NCBI RefSeq assembly: GCF_000469585.1
Contig: NZ_AWNK01000004.1
Coordinates: 104,311-157,496 of the forward strand
Direction: 5' to 3'
DNA length: 53,186 bases
From: Chrysiogenes arsenatis DSM 11915
Lineage (GTDB): Bacteria; Chrysiogenota; Chrysiogenetes; Chrysiogenales; Chrysiogenaceae
The position numbers and the translations under genes were made by a program. This document shows positions 1 to 15,000 of this stretch, piece by piece. The notes below the pieces were generated by a model. The model did not search any database. It was given only the letters and a program-made list of their open reading frames with translations, and was not told the origin of the DNA. Position 1 is the stretch's first letter. Every line of letters starts with the position of its first letter.

Positions 1-3000
1 TTTGTGACAATTCGTTCCCTTGGGCATCGGTGCTACCATCAGCAAGTTTTACATCGCCACGGAAGGTGACCGACCCGACGCTGGTAATATTCAAACCTGG
101 AGTGCCATTGCTGCGCACTACTGCGATTGTAACGGGATAATCAGCACGCAAGTAATGGTTGTAGTAATCTTTATAACCAGTTTCCGTGGTAGTAAGGGTA
201 TGGATGGTTTTTGTGCGCAACCAGCCGCCACCGGTAGTCCAGTTCTTTTGTACGTAGGTGTAATTTCCATCGGGGTTAAGTGTTACCTCAAAGGTAATGC
301 CATAACTGCTATCGGTTACGAAGGCCGGCACATCGTTTGGGCTCAAGATCAGCTCGGATTCTAATAATGGCGCGGCATCGGTGTATTCAACGGTTCTCCA
401 AGCATAGCTTTGATCTGCGACTAAAAAACCCCAATCAAAACCAATCAGGTTGAAGCTGTTCTTTTCGTACTTGCGCGTCTCGGTTTGGGTGAAGCTTTGC
501 CCTTCCACCCAAGAGTAGAAGGTACCCTCGGTGGGTTGATAATAAATACGCCCGGTCGTATCGCGCAGGAGATCGCGTGAAGCATATTCGGCACTGGACT
601 CAAAGGTAGCGCGCGTCAACGCCATTGCTTCGATATCATACACCACCATGCCACCGGCACTTGGGGCAAGTGGGGTGTATTCTATACGGTTGTTAACGAG
701 GCTGCCTTGATAGTTGACCTCGGTTATTTCGCCACTAGCAAAAGTATATTCAGTCTTGCGTAGGCGCGAGGTGTCGTTGATGATTAACATGCCGGGACGG
801 GAAACGGATAAATCGATGCCATCAAATACGAGTTCATAAGCACTATCGTTATTGATAGTGACATTCGGCACGCCATCCGCAACACGGATTTCACCAAGGC
901 CGGTATTGAATATATGGCCTGTCACGGTAACACGTCCGGGTGTGGTCGTCATTTGTTCGACGACAATAGATTGGGTGGCATAATCAAAATAGCTTTTGAA
1001 AGGGACATCGCCAAAATTCACGCCATGGGCAAATACATAGGGGCGGAAATGGTCATCAAGCGATTGACCTCCCGGTGCTTGATCATAGAGGCTGATAGAA
1101 CTATTTGGGGCAAAATCGGCACTGATATTGAGCACTAAATCGGTGATACCACTTTGAATGATGCCGTTCAAATTGAGATAAGTGGCAGAAATATTCACTT
1201 CGCCACGTGCGATAATTTTAGACATTTCGCGATCAAGTAAGCCGGCACGCAAACTTTCGAAAGCCGCCAAATTTTTGGCAATGGCGTTATCGGCATCATT
1301 CTTGACCGCCGTGTAGTGCGAAACAAAATCGGCTAACTGGCGTGGATCGGCAAAGTGTTGCCAACCCGCAACGTTGAGGTCAAAGTTGCCTGCACTGACA
1401 ATGTCGAGGGTTCCTGCCAATAGCTGGCCAGATACCTGAATGCTGCCCATCTGGTTATTAATCGTGATGCTGCCAGCTTGATTGACCACTGAGCCAAGCA
1501 CGAACATATCTTGTGGACCGGAGAGCAATTTGGCGATTTCTTGATTCAGCCCGAGCAAGCTTGCTGATTTGCTGCTCTGTAAGATACTGACGCTATTGGC
1601 GCTACCACTGCTTGTAGCATGTGTGAGATTAACGTTATTGAGATAAATATTGCCCGGATGGAAAGTCATCATCTGGCCATTGACAGGCCGCACTAAACGA
1701 GCATCGTTGATGACCGCATCGGCAATCCGCATTTGTAACGGTGTATTGTTGACAATATCAATCCGCGCAGCTTCGGCTGTTTTGAGGAGGCCAGAACTGA
1801 TGCGGCTTGCGATCATGTTCGCGTCGGTTTGAGCCGCTTCGATAAAAATCAAACCTGGAGCGGCATAAAGATTTGGCAGATCAAGGAAGGCGACGTCCAT
1901 GGAACGGGCAATCAAGGTGTACTCGTGACCATTCACCACGACTGTTTCCATCAGCCCTAGTTGCGTGAGGGCATCTTCGACCTGTTCTAGCTGCACCTGA
2001 TAGCGGGCAATCGCCTCAGCATTGCCGGCATGACTGGACATCCAGCCCAGAATTGTTTCGTGCCGTTCAATTAAAAGGTTGGCAACATTATCTAACCGTA
2101 CAATAGGAGCCGCAACTTCTACTGGCTTAATAACATAGAACTTCCCTGCCAATGCACTGATAATCGCTTGTTTGGTTGAAAGCTCTTCCGCCGTGAGGTT
2201 GTCCGCTGTGAGGGCCGATAAATCGAGTGCCACATATTCCATAGCGACATCCGCCGCAATGCCTAATGTGGCTTTTTCCGCACTGGTCAACTGTGTACCA
2301 ATGCGGTTCCAGTCAAACAGTACCTGACCTTCTGCTTGCACCGGCAGAATCATCATTACCGCTTGATTATTTAAGGCAGATTGAACACTCGCGTTGGTGC
2401 TCATTAACACTTCATTGACAGATGCCTCTACTTGCCCTTGGTCGTTGCGGCTACTGCCGTACGGAATCATAGAGAGCGACAATACGCTTTCGGACTCTGT
2501 ACCGCGCTGGTTGCCGCCAATCCCTTCCACGGCGCGCAGATAAGTATTGCCAATAGATTGGATACGGGTATTGCCTTGCAAATGAATGCGATTAATTTCG
2601 TTAATGCTAAAATCGGCTCCGGGATTCGCTAAAGATGGGAACATGCCAATGGTCGTAATGACCGCATCACTGTAACCATTGAGCTGATTCACTCTACCTT
2701 GAGCGTTGACACCAGTAAGCAAATGTACCGAGCCACCACGGATGGTTGAACCGTTGGTGGTGATGAGGTTGAGTGCGCTGACGCGACCCACCGCATCGGC
2801 ACCAGTCACTCCACCGAGAACTGCCGCCGTAAACATATTGGCGCTAGCGTTGGCCGTTGCCACTGTGCGTGTTGCGAGGTAGACATCACCGCTATCACTG
2901 CGCAGTGTTGCGGCACCGATATTGATGTGCGACAAGGTTGCCGCATCAATGCGACTGCGGCCATATGACAGACTAAAGGCGGATACACCTTCAACGAGCA

Positions 3001-6000
3001 CGCTATCGACAGCGTATACATCGGCAACGCTGTTGATTTCAATACGCCCTGGCGCTTCATGCGAACCAAGCACTTCGAGATGCACACCATCTGCAATGTT
3101 AACTTCGGCGGTGAAGCGACTGGCGTCGGTACCAAATAGGGTATAGCTTTCAAGTGCGGTGAGGCCAATAGCACCTGCCGAACCGGAAGTTAGGTTATTT
3201 TCATGAGCATAACGCTCTTTTAAACCAGTATTTATGGCGCTGATAGAAACGTTATCGCGTGCGAGAATGTTGGCGTTCTGACCAATAGTAACGTATGCAT
3301 CGCCACTCATTTCAGTGAGCACAAGAGCACCTGTGCCGGCCAGTAAGCCCAGTGCTTTGGCATCGGCGCGAGAATCACCAGCTTGATTATGGCTTGACAA
3401 CACGATGAGGCTACCAACATCCACTTGGCTATTGGCACCGATTTCAGCGTTAACGTCGCGCGTATTGCCCACAATGGCGATGGTTCCTGCCAAACCAGCC
3501 AATAAACCTGCACTGCTGGCTTCACTCTGGACGTACAGTTCGTCTTGAGCATTAGCGTGTATATCGAGTATACCAGCGGTAATATTGGTGTTTTGACCTA
3601 AGCCCGCAGTGACATCACCGCTCGCATAGATACGTGCATCAGAAGCACCGACACTTAAACCGGTCGATGCAGAAAGTCCACGAGATTGCGCGTAGCCATC
3701 CAGCTGAGAATTGGCAGTCACACTCAGGCGACCAAGCGCGGTAACGGTTGCATTGCCAATGATTGCTTGGGTAACGCCGTTAAAATCAAGGAGTGACACG
3801 GAACCAGCCGCGGCTGCGGCAATAAGCCCTGCTGAAACTGCCGTAGCGCGCACTTGACTATCAGCAAAGGCGGCACTATTGGCTTTTACCAAGATGTTAC
3901 CTGCGGCAAAAAGGGAAGCATGATCATCAATGAGTGCTTGTGTTAAATTATTGATGGTTGATTTGGCTTCGGCGCCACCACCAGCGAGGGCTGCGCCAAT
4001 GCTGAAGCTGGCAGAAATAGCCGCTGCTTCTGAATAGGCCTCAATTTGAGCCTCATCACTAGCCAACACACTCAGGTTCCCAGTTTCAGAAGCAAAATTC
4101 GTAGCTGAAACTTGGGCGACAATGTGGTTATCCAATGTATTACTGGCAATCGAAACGCCAATTGCGACAGAACCGCCAAAAGCTCCTACCGAAGCGGCCA
4201 GCGAGGCAGCGGTAACATCTGCCAAGATACTAGAGTGTTCCTTGGCTTCGATACGGGCATCCTCAAGCAGTAGCACGTTCCCCCCACTCAGGGCGGCACT
4301 TATCGTCATCGCTATGGTGTTATCGGCTACGGAGCCTGCTCCTGATGCGGCGACACCCACGGCGCCACCAGCCACCGCCATGCTTTTGGCATCGACTATG
4401 GCTTCAATAATTGCGTCGTTGGCGGCCTCAATGACCAGCCCGCGAGCAACCATATTCGTATTGCTGACCAGTGCCTGAACACTTCCGCCGATACTATTTT
4501 CGGCCTGAGCAGAACCGATAGCAATGCCAATACCAACGGTACCACCGACAGCCAATGCGGCTGAAGCGGCGCCCACTTCGGCACGGATGCTGGCGAGGTT
4601 GTCTGCCAGTACGGTGACATTACCGACGGCATCTATATGTGAATCCTGAATCAGTGCTTGTGTTTGGTTGATGATGACGTTGTGAGCAAAGCCAAAGGCG
4701 CCACTAAAGCTGATTCCCGCCGTGCCGCCCACGGAAGCTGCTGCCGATATGGCACTCACATTGGCAGTGATGCTCGCATTTTCTATGGCTTGCAGTTCGA
4801 TATCGCCACTACGTGCTTCTACTTCCGCTTGGTTGATAGCGGCGGTTACTTGGTTGCCAATACTGTTCGCAGCTACGCTGGCGCCCACTGATATTGCGAC
4901 TCCGACAGTACCGCCAAGGGCAGCAGAGATAGCGGTTCCGGTTAAGCGGGCGTCGATGACAGAATCATCGTTGGCACTCAGGGTGATGGCATCGGCTTTG
5001 ATGCCACTGCCTTGGCTGCCGGTTATGGTGGCAGCTACATCAACATAGATCTGATTGGTGGCACCAACTCCAGCGCCACTCAACCCTAAACCACCAGTAC
5101 CACCACCAGAGACCGCTACTGACAAAGCACTGACTTGTGCTTCGATACGCTGCTCGGCTTGAGCATTCAGGCTCAGTGCGCCCCCTGCATCGATGGCCGA
5201 ATCGACGACCAACGCATGAACATTGCCGCCATCCCTTGCGAGGCCAACTTGACGCCACAAAAGGGTATTGCCGTAATCTTGGGTCGACAAATTGCCGTTC
5301 TCTTCGGCCTCAAAGTACAGTACTTCTTCTCCGATATATTCATACGTTTCATCACCACGCACCCCATGCAACACCTTAACGATCTGGCCACTGCTGATGC
5401 TGCTGATGTCGATTTGGTCGGTGGTGTAGTGATAACTCGGATCTTGCTCTTCGCGCATGCCGATGACATTACGGGCAATACCGACACCCAATGAGGCGCC
5501 AATACCCGCCGTGCCACCTAAACCAACCGATACCGCTAAAGAGCCAACGTCCGCTAGAATAAGCGAGCTATCACGAGCTGCGATAATCACATTGCCCTGA
5601 GCTTCGAGAGAACTCCTTTCAACACGCGCAATCGTGTTTCCATTGATGTAATTTTTAGCATCGGCACCCGCTCCGCTAAGGGCAATACCGGATGTGCCTC
5701 CGATGGCAGCCGCAACAGAAGCGGCAATCGAAGTAACTTCTATCTGTGCTTCGGATTGACCTTCGATAAAAATATTACCAACGCTTATAACTTCAGTAGC
5801 GTTTAATATTGCAGCTTCAACGGTAGTATCAATAACGTTGCGCGCAATGCTGGCTCCTATCGATACAGCGACACCCGTCGTACCGCCAAGGGCGGCGGCT
5901 ATTGAGGCCGCTCCCGCAAATGATTCAATGGTTGAGCGGTCATAGGCCGTAATTGTGATGGAATTGGCTTCAATGGTGCCATTCGTTTCGCCACGAATAC

Positions 6001-9000
6001 CGGCAAAAACATCGTTGGCAATCCAATTGTTGGCAAGAACTCCAGAGCCTGACGCCCCGATACCAAACGAACCACCAGCGGCCACTGCGACGGAACCACT
6101 GAATACGAAAGAACTTATCGTTTGGCTGGCCACCGCGCTCAGTGTTAAATCGCCAGCGGCATTAAGATTTACATTTTCTAAAAAGGCATGAGTGCGGGCG
6201 CCTTCGAATTGGCCACTCGAGTTGATGCCAATCCAGTTACGGGCTAAGGCTATACCAATAGAGGCACCAACGCCATTGCTCGAGCCGGCACCTACCGCTA
6301 TTGAAGCGGCTATAACTGAGGCATTAATGCCACTGTTACTGAAAGCGGTAATGGTAACATCGCCGGCACTATCAATACGGCTATTGCGTATAAAAGCTTC
6401 GGCGGAAGTGAGCATGGTGTTATAGGCTACGGCACCAGCACCACTAACAGCGATGCCATTATCCATGCCAGCCCCTACCGCTATCGAAGCAGCTAAAGAA
6501 GAAGCATTGATAGTATTACGGATAATTTCTACTTGATCGTTGTTGTTTGCTGAAAGGCGTAGCGTGTAGCTACTGCCATCGGCAAGTACCATAAGCCACG
6601 ATTTGCCTGGCTCAAGAATGCTAAGTGTGGGGTTTGGGATTACTTTTTCAAATAACGTACTATCGGCATAATCAGCTTGTGATAAATCAATTTCACCCTC
6701 GTTGCCAAGATAGCGATATAATGTATCCCGTTCACCACCAGCCATGTGAGATCTATCAACGCGGATGACATCACCTGTCTTAAGCGTTTGCTCTCCATCA
6801 TTACTGCGATAATTCCAATCAGCAATAATGTCGCTTACTTCAGGGAGTTTTATGCCGGCATCGGTTAAGGCGACAGTTAACTTTTGTAAAATGGCGTAAT
6901 CATTTGATTCATCGAGGGCATATTCGTCAATATCGGTATCTTCAATATTGCTCTCTTTGGTAGCGGCATCATCAAAATCTGCCGCACTTAAATGTGCACC
7001 TGCGAGGCTAAAGATACCAGAGGTGACACCACTTGCCTGAGCATTGATAAGAATATCACCCGTCGTGGCGGTGACGCTCTCTGCCCCTTCGATAAAGGCT
7101 TTCGTGCTGTTGCCTATTTCATTAAAGGCCAGAGATAACCCAATAGTTACCGCAACGGAGTTTTTCAAGGAAAGTGAAGCCCCTACGGTGGCAGCACCGG
7201 CTATGGAATTAATACTGCTAAAGTCTGCGGCACGTAGGTTAATGGCGGCCGCTACAACGGGCAGTGTGCTGGTGATGTAGGCATGGGTATCGACGTAAAT
7301 GTTATTTTCGCTATAAACGCCGCCAATACTTGGAGCGACTGTCGTCCCTTTGGAGGCAGCGACCGCTACCGTTGTTGTTTGTACTTTGGCATTGATAAAG
7401 GCATTATTTTTCGCTTCGACGCTCAGATCACCACCAACGGTGGTGGCGGCATTGGCGATATACGCGAGTACTTGTGTCCGTTCAGTAACCGTATTGACCC
7501 ATTGCCACTGTGCATTATCGTAGTAGTTTTCGTTCAGCAATTCGCTGGTTTCAGTACGGTTATCGCCAATATACTCATAGACACGCCCAAGCAATGGCCC
7601 ATCAACAACTTTTACTCTTTGGCCTTTGGTTAAGGTGGCTGCAGTATCTTCGTGCTCAAAATCATAATCGATATCAGCAGTGGTATTGCGCCCAATGTTA
7701 TTGGCCGCAACGGATAAGCCAATAGCTACAGCTGGTGTTGCTTTGGATCCAAGGCTGATTGAAACCGCCACGGCAGTGGAAGTGATGGTAGCATCGATGA
7801 GGGTGGTGTCACTGGCGAACAGTGACATATTCTTGCCGATACTGAACCCTTGCATGGTAGTGACAAAGGCGTTCGTAGCTCCGTTAATCGCATTGAAGGC
7901 TAAAGTGCCAGCGCCAGCGACGGAGGTAGCCCCTTTCAGACTAGCGGCCACGGCTACGGCGGTGGCGGTACCAGTGGCGAGAATACTCCCTTCGCGCCAT
8001 GCTTCAATAGTCACATTGCCATCAGCCCGCAATTTTGCTCCGATATTGTTCGGAGCACCAGCGACAGATGCAATAACGTCGCTCTCGATGTCATTGCGCG
8101 CCAGACTGAGCCCAATGGAAATACTGCGAGTATCGCCGCTACGACTTGCGGCAACGCTCACGGCAGAGGCTTTTACTTCAGAGCTAATTTCGTTTTTACC
8201 TTGAGCGACAATCAGCACATCGCCTTTTATGGTCATGGTTTGGGCGGCAATAATGTGTGCTCGCGTATCGGTGCTCAGTTTATTCATCGCGAGAACCGGT
8301 GCGACGGTGAGAGTGTTGGAGGAAGAGTCACCCGTTTCAGTTATGCTAACATCCAGCGCCAAAGCCGAATTAACGATGTTGGCGGCAATAGCACCAGCCG
8401 ATTCTGCCTTGAGTTCGAGATTGCCACTGAGAGTGAAATGGGTATTTTCGATGACGGCATACGTATTGAGGGTTTGCTGGCCGCCAAGTTCAGTACCAAA
8501 GGTATCAAGAATATTGTAAAGAAGATTCGTCGGTTTATAACCAATGGTGTTGAACGCTAGCGTGACACCTATTGAGGTCGTCGCTTGCACCTCGCTGTTG
8601 ACGTTAGCAATAATCGAGGCCACCGATTGAGCGACAACGCTGAGATTTCCACCCGCATCGATTTGGCTATCGCGCACTACAGCATTGGCACCACCGAGTA
8701 TCGTGTTGGTGGCGATAACCACATTGATGCCCAACGTATCCGCACTGACGACGCTCTCTTCTTGAGCCAAAATCACCGCTGACTCTATCGCTTTCGCACC
8801 CACCGTGCCACCGGCATCAATAGTGACGTCTTCAATCAAAGCGTGTACGTCGGAGCGCACATCATTGCGTACTACAAGCCCACCAAAACCGGTACCTTTA
8901 GCGCTTTCGCCAAATATGATGTCGGTTCCTTCTGCCACGAAATCGACAATCGCATCAAGGTCGATTCCAAGCCAACGAGAACTATCGGTAAAATCCTCTT

Positions 9001-12000
9001 GTCCGAGATCAACTTCACCGAGGTTTTCGCGCGCCATGTAAATGAAGCCGGTATCGGCTTCCACTTCACGCCAAAGGCTCGTGTCGGCATAATTCTGACG
9101 ATCAAGGCGCTGGTTTTGCAAAGCCTGTTCACCAATGAATTGGTACGTAGTTCCTCCGGCACCGCCGGCCATGTCCCAATCGAGAGTGACGCGGTCGCCT
9201 GATTGTAGCTTTGCGACACGATCAAACGGGGTATAACCGCTCGAGCCAATGCGCACTCTGTCACCTAGAGTGATTTCGCGCACACCAGAATAATCGGTGT
9301 AATTCTGCCCAAAGAAGCTCGCCAGCGCTCGGATGGCGGCGGCTTGATCGCCCTCGTCGCCCGTTTCTGCACTGAGGTTGACCAAAGACTTGATGCTAGC
9401 GTCGTTTAAGGTTAAGGCAAGAACATCGCCCATGATGCTGTTGACGTTATGATTTATGCCAGAAATGCTGGCGAAGGCGCGGCTTTCGACCATGTTGCTA
9501 CCGAGGACAAAACCGACGGAGGTGGCGCTTGAGTCATCCGGTGCTTTATCGCCTAACTCAGAGGTCGTCTCGTTTGTGACTCGTGCTAAAATAGTAGCTT
9601 GGTTGTTGGCTTCAACAATCACACTGCCATAGGCATTCACATCACTGTTATGGATACGTGCCGTGACTTCAGCCGGTTGTTCATTGCCAATAGAAGTTCC
9701 AATAAGGGCATCGATGGTATTGAAAAGCACGTTCTGAGCTTGCCAACCTATCGTGTTAAATGCCAGCGTGACATTGACACCAGTACCATTGGAGCTGATA
9801 CTGCTCGCATTACTGGCAAATATTTCGGCATTGTTCTTGGCCAGTACGGCAACATCACCTTCCGTAGTCGTGATAATGCTATCGATAATTAAGGCTTCGG
9901 ATTCGTTAAGAATTAAATTGGTGGCAATGATGCCACCAAGGGCTAATCCCGGTGATTTGCTGTCGCCAGTTTTCGCTACGGCATCGAGTTGTGCATATAT
10001 CTGAGCGTCTTCAGTGACCGTTACGGTAACAGTACCCGCTTCTATCCGAGCGTTTTCAATACTGGCATAGGCTGAACTGCGAATGTCGTTGCGGACGATA
10101 AGTGCACCCACAGCGGTGGCACCCTTCTCCTCACTTTTTTCCGTTTTAGCTCCGCCAACTCCCGCGACAGAAAAGGCGGTGATAACCTGTCCATGAAGAC
10201 TCCCCTTAAAGTTGACGATCCATTTTCCATCTTTATCTCCCTTCAGCACGTCGGCTTTAATACCAAGGCTGTCGAGTCGTACGCCGCTTGCGGAACGGGC
10301 TCCCAATAAAGCATTGCTGATTTGCTCCAAGCTGGCATCTTTTTCAAGTTCCCCGGTAGTGAATTTGGCGCCATCCATTGTAACTGTTAGCGTGTACTTC
10401 TCTTTATCGGGAACGGTAAACTGATAGCCTGGTCCGATGGGAAATTTGCCTATTTTCAGATTGCCAGTCGAGGCTTGTACCGCTTCGGGATCGCTTAAAC
10501 CATTTACTTTCAGTAGGTCAATGGGGCGAGTTGCTTGCCTGCCTTCGAAGACAATCTTGTACTGCTGGATGAATTCACTAACAGAATAGGGTGTGACCGC
10601 AATGTTGCCACGGCCAAGTAGACCCTCAAGAGCCCCTTGGATCAGTTCGGCTTGCATCTCGGCAGTATATTCCTCTGCCCCTTCGATCAGAGTTTCAGCA
10701 CGAACCACGAGAGTGCCGGGATCGCCCACTCGCTGCATCCGGATTTGCGCCATATTTGTGGCGGCTAACTCACCGATAAAGCTTATGTTATACGACCAGC
10801 CCAAGGCGGTTTTTTCTGCTGTGACCTTCACGTTCCCTGCGCCGTGCCAAGCACTCAAGACACTCTGAATTGCTGCGGCATTGGCGCTGATGTTGCTACT
10901 AAAGCTCAGTACTTCACTCGTTTGCGATCCATTGCTGAGGCGGAACTGGACACCATAATCTTCTTTGGAGTGAATAAAAGTTAAGCGCTGCAGTTCATTG
11001 GCTGGCTGACCTACAGGGAGAACTTGAAATTTCGCTGAAGTTTTGGATCCCATCGCCAATGCGAGTTCAGGAAGCTCTCCCTGATAGTCTGTGCCGTCAA
11101 AATGGAGCTCAAGATATTGTTCAGAAGAAACGCCAGGCACTGCCGCCTTAATAAGTGAAGCAGTCGTGGCTTCTTTTGCTGGAGCATCGGGAGTTGTTTT
11201 TCCTGGCGCACGTTCCAGTGGTAATTCGAAGCCCACGGCATCCAGTGCAACTATTGCCATGTTAAAATATTCTTGATATTGCTTGAAATCTTCCGGCGTC
11301 AGATCACCCAAGTTGATGTCGGGCAACTGAACCTTGCTGGTCATGCTCGTATCAACAAAGGAAAACAGAAAATCTGGCAATATCGCTTCATATATTTCCA
11401 GTAGGTCAATATGAATAAAGCTCCCTTTTTCGTTTTCCCCTTCTGACATCCAAGGGATACTATCTAACACCGCACTCAGGGGAAGTTGCCAATCACTGGT
11501 GAAACCGAGGAGTTCAAAATTTACATTGGGGTCTGACAATTCGAGGTAGCGCGGCATAAATTTCAGTGATTCTTTTAAGCCATTGGCGATCTCTTCCAGA
11601 GTGCCATCGAGATCGATTTTCACCATCTCCTGATTCCAATAATTTGGATCGCGATCTGCCAGAATTTCACTCGCTAAGCCCGGCTTCAGCTTATTCAGTA
11701 AGTACGTGTCAAGATCCACTTTAGGCATGGTTACGCTGATAGGCGCAAGGCTGCGATTAACAAATTTGGAGACGTCATCGTCGCCCTCTAAATCAAGGGT
11801 GCGCAGTGTAAAGAGATTGCTTGCGGGTGGATTACCATCGGCATCGCGCTCGCCACCGAACATGAACTGGAGCGGTTTCCCCAGGAAGGTCATATTGAGT
11901 GTCGGTTGTTTGATAATAAATTCGCGAGGCAAGAACTTCTGCGGTGCTAGGTCGTCAATATCCTCTATGTCTACATAAACCTTGTAGTCGATGCGCGGCA

Positions 12001-15000
12001 TGAAGGCTTGATTGTCACCTTCAACAATAGCCTTGATAAAATCGGTCAATACTAAGTTTTCCCAACCAAAATCAAGTTGTATTCCCCAGTCGACCTGTTC
12101 GCCATTGTGTTTAATAGTTCCTAGCCGGTGCTGATATTCAATTGACAGTAAGTCTGGGGTCGGCATGACCAGTTCGAGCATCAATGAGGGCAGTGCGAAG
12201 CCAGCGATATCACCGAGATTAAGCTGAATGCCATTGTCAGTCAGTTCAACTCCAGCTTCCTGAATGCCTTCGCCGTTCAGGAAGTCGATGACATCGAGTT
12301 CTTTCCAACCCATACCAACCTTAAAGCCAAGTGGATGATTCTTATCAAAGATATTGAGAGTGTGGAGGATAATTTCCTTTTCCTCCATCGGCATTTCGCC
12401 ATAGAGAAAAGCAAGAATATCGCCTACAAAACCCTCTGGAGGGGGAATTTCCATCCAGTAACGATTGTCATTAAAATCGGTCGCAGAGAGGTTTATTTTG
12501 GTGAGAATCTCTTCGTCATCGCCACTCTCATTGATGGCAGTTCCATTGTACCCCATGTAGCGATAGATATGGCCGAGCTCGCCTCCACTTTTATGGTCTT
12601 TGGTGACATAGACGTGATTACCAAAGCCAATCTCCACATTCCCTTGATTACTGGTGAAATCGACGCGGATATATTCATCTTTCAGCTTTGGTGCCGTGGC
12701 AGCCGCCATAACGGTGCCATCGGCAAGGATAGAAGGCGAATCGGTAGCTTCAACCCAAATGCCTCCAGCGACGAGCGCTTGGCCAATGGGGCTGAGTAAG
12801 CGGGCGTCGGCATCACTGCTGACGAAGTTCGTGGCGAGCACAACGCTGGCGGCAGCCCCTGCCGATTTTGACTGTGCTTCGCTGTACACGGTGGCACTAA
12901 TCGAGGCCGTAACATCAGCCGTCAAGTTTAGATTTCGACCAATATCCAGCGCCGTATTTTCGATGCGCGCCACAACGGCGATCGGATCGACGGTACCAAT
13001 ATCGGTACCGATCAAAGCGTCAATTGTGCGGGTAAAGATATCCTGGGTTTCATAGCCGAGCGTGTTGAATGCGAGCATAACGCCAACCGCCGTGTCCTGA
13101 GAGGTAACCACCGCCTTGTTATTCGCAATGATGGCGGAATTATTGATGGCACGCACATTCAAATCGCCTCTTGCGCTGATGTTACTGTCGAGCACGAGAG
13201 CACGGCTGTTGCCTAAAATCAGGTTGGTGGCAATGGTACCGCTGGCGGCCAACCCCGATCCTGAGCTTTTTTGGGAGACCATGACCCCAGAGAGCACTGA
13301 GGAGAGGCTGGTTTGTTCTTCGGCTAAAACAGATACGCTCCCGGCGGCAACCACGTGGACGTTGTTCAGCTGCGAGAGCACCTCGTCTTGAATGTCGTTC
13401 AGCGCAACAACCACTCCAACGGCAGTACCGCCTTTGCTGGAGACAGAAAGAATAACGTTTGACTTGATATCAGCACTGCTGGCGGCACGCAGAAGGAGGT
13501 CGCCACCTACTTGAATCTGCTGTTGAGTGGTTGTGGATACGATTTCGGCAACCGCAGAACTGTTGATTTTATTGCTTGATAGGATAAGCCCAACGGCAGT
13601 TCCATTGCCAGCGGCTGAACTGCTATTGATGCTGGCTTCGATACGGGCACCTTTTTTTTCTAAGGGGTCATCTCCGAGTCCTCCTGCCTTCACAATGAGG
13701 TTACCCCCAGCCATGAGTCGCGAATTGGTGACTCTTGCCACGACGTCAGCCGGACTCGCATCACCTATATTTGTGCCGAGTATGGTGTCAATGGTATTAA
13801 AAAGTAAGTTTTGCGCTTGATAGCCAATCGTATTGAAAGCAAGCATCACTCCAATAGCTGTGCCACCGGATGTCATGCTCGCCGAGTTCATGGCGGAGAT
13901 GGTAGAGGTATTGTCAGCAAGCACTGAAATGTTACCACCAGCGATAACGACAGAATCACTGATGGTTGCGGCAGAATTACTGAGCACAAGATTAGTGGCT
14001 ATCAGACCATTAACCGTTAAGCCACCCTTCGTACTGTCGGCGGCTTGAGTGAATTTTTCTTCGCTACTCTCAACACTGCCGCTGAGTTTAGCGCTGATGC
14101 TAGCGGCTTCTAATGCCTGCAAGTTAAAGTCCGCTTCGGCGCGTACGTTGGCGGCGGTAATACTGGCTTGGACATCACTGCGCAGATCGTTGCGCGCGAC
14201 AAGCCCACCTACAGCCGTGCCACCACCACTACTACTGGTTTTCATGCTGATCGTCGCATTTAAAGAGGCATTATCTTTCGCGGAGATTGAAAGGTTGCCC
14301 CCGGCCTGAATGCGCATTTGACGTTCTTGACCGGTGGTTTTTTCGATTACAATACGCGCTATCGAATTGACCATATTACTGGCGAGGACCAGTCCAGCAG
14401 AGAAGCCTGAACCTTCAGTAGCTGCAAGGTTACTAATCGTGGAAAGTAGGCTCTGGCGTGCCGTAGCGGCAATGCGAATGTCGCCTTCGGCCTCTAGCTC
14501 GCTGTTGCGAAGTGTGACTACCACCTGCACCGGATCAGCATTGCCAATACTGGTTCCAAGGAGGGTATCAAGCGCATTGAAGAGTACATTCTGCGCTTCC
14601 CAGCCCATGGTGTTAAAAGCAAGTGTCGCTCCAATGGAATTTCCTGAAGCGCGTGCTTCGGCGACGTTTTCCGCTAACAGGGTAGATGCATTGCGCGCAT
14701 CTATATCCATGTTGCCTCTGGCGGTGAAATTGCTGTCGTTGACGACTATTTGCGTATCAGAGAGTACGAGGTTAGTCGCAATAATTCCCGTAAACGCAAA
14801 TGAAGGAGATTCGGTTGGATCATCGTCCTCCTCTTCCATTTCGTAAGAGTCGGGTTGTTTTCCATCAAGTATGGCCTGTATCACCGTGACACTGCGCGCT
14901 AAAATACTGAGATTCCCCCCAACGGTGGCGTTGGCATTTTGAATATCAACCATTACATCGGAGCGGACGTCATTGCGCGCAATGATACCGCCACCGGAAG

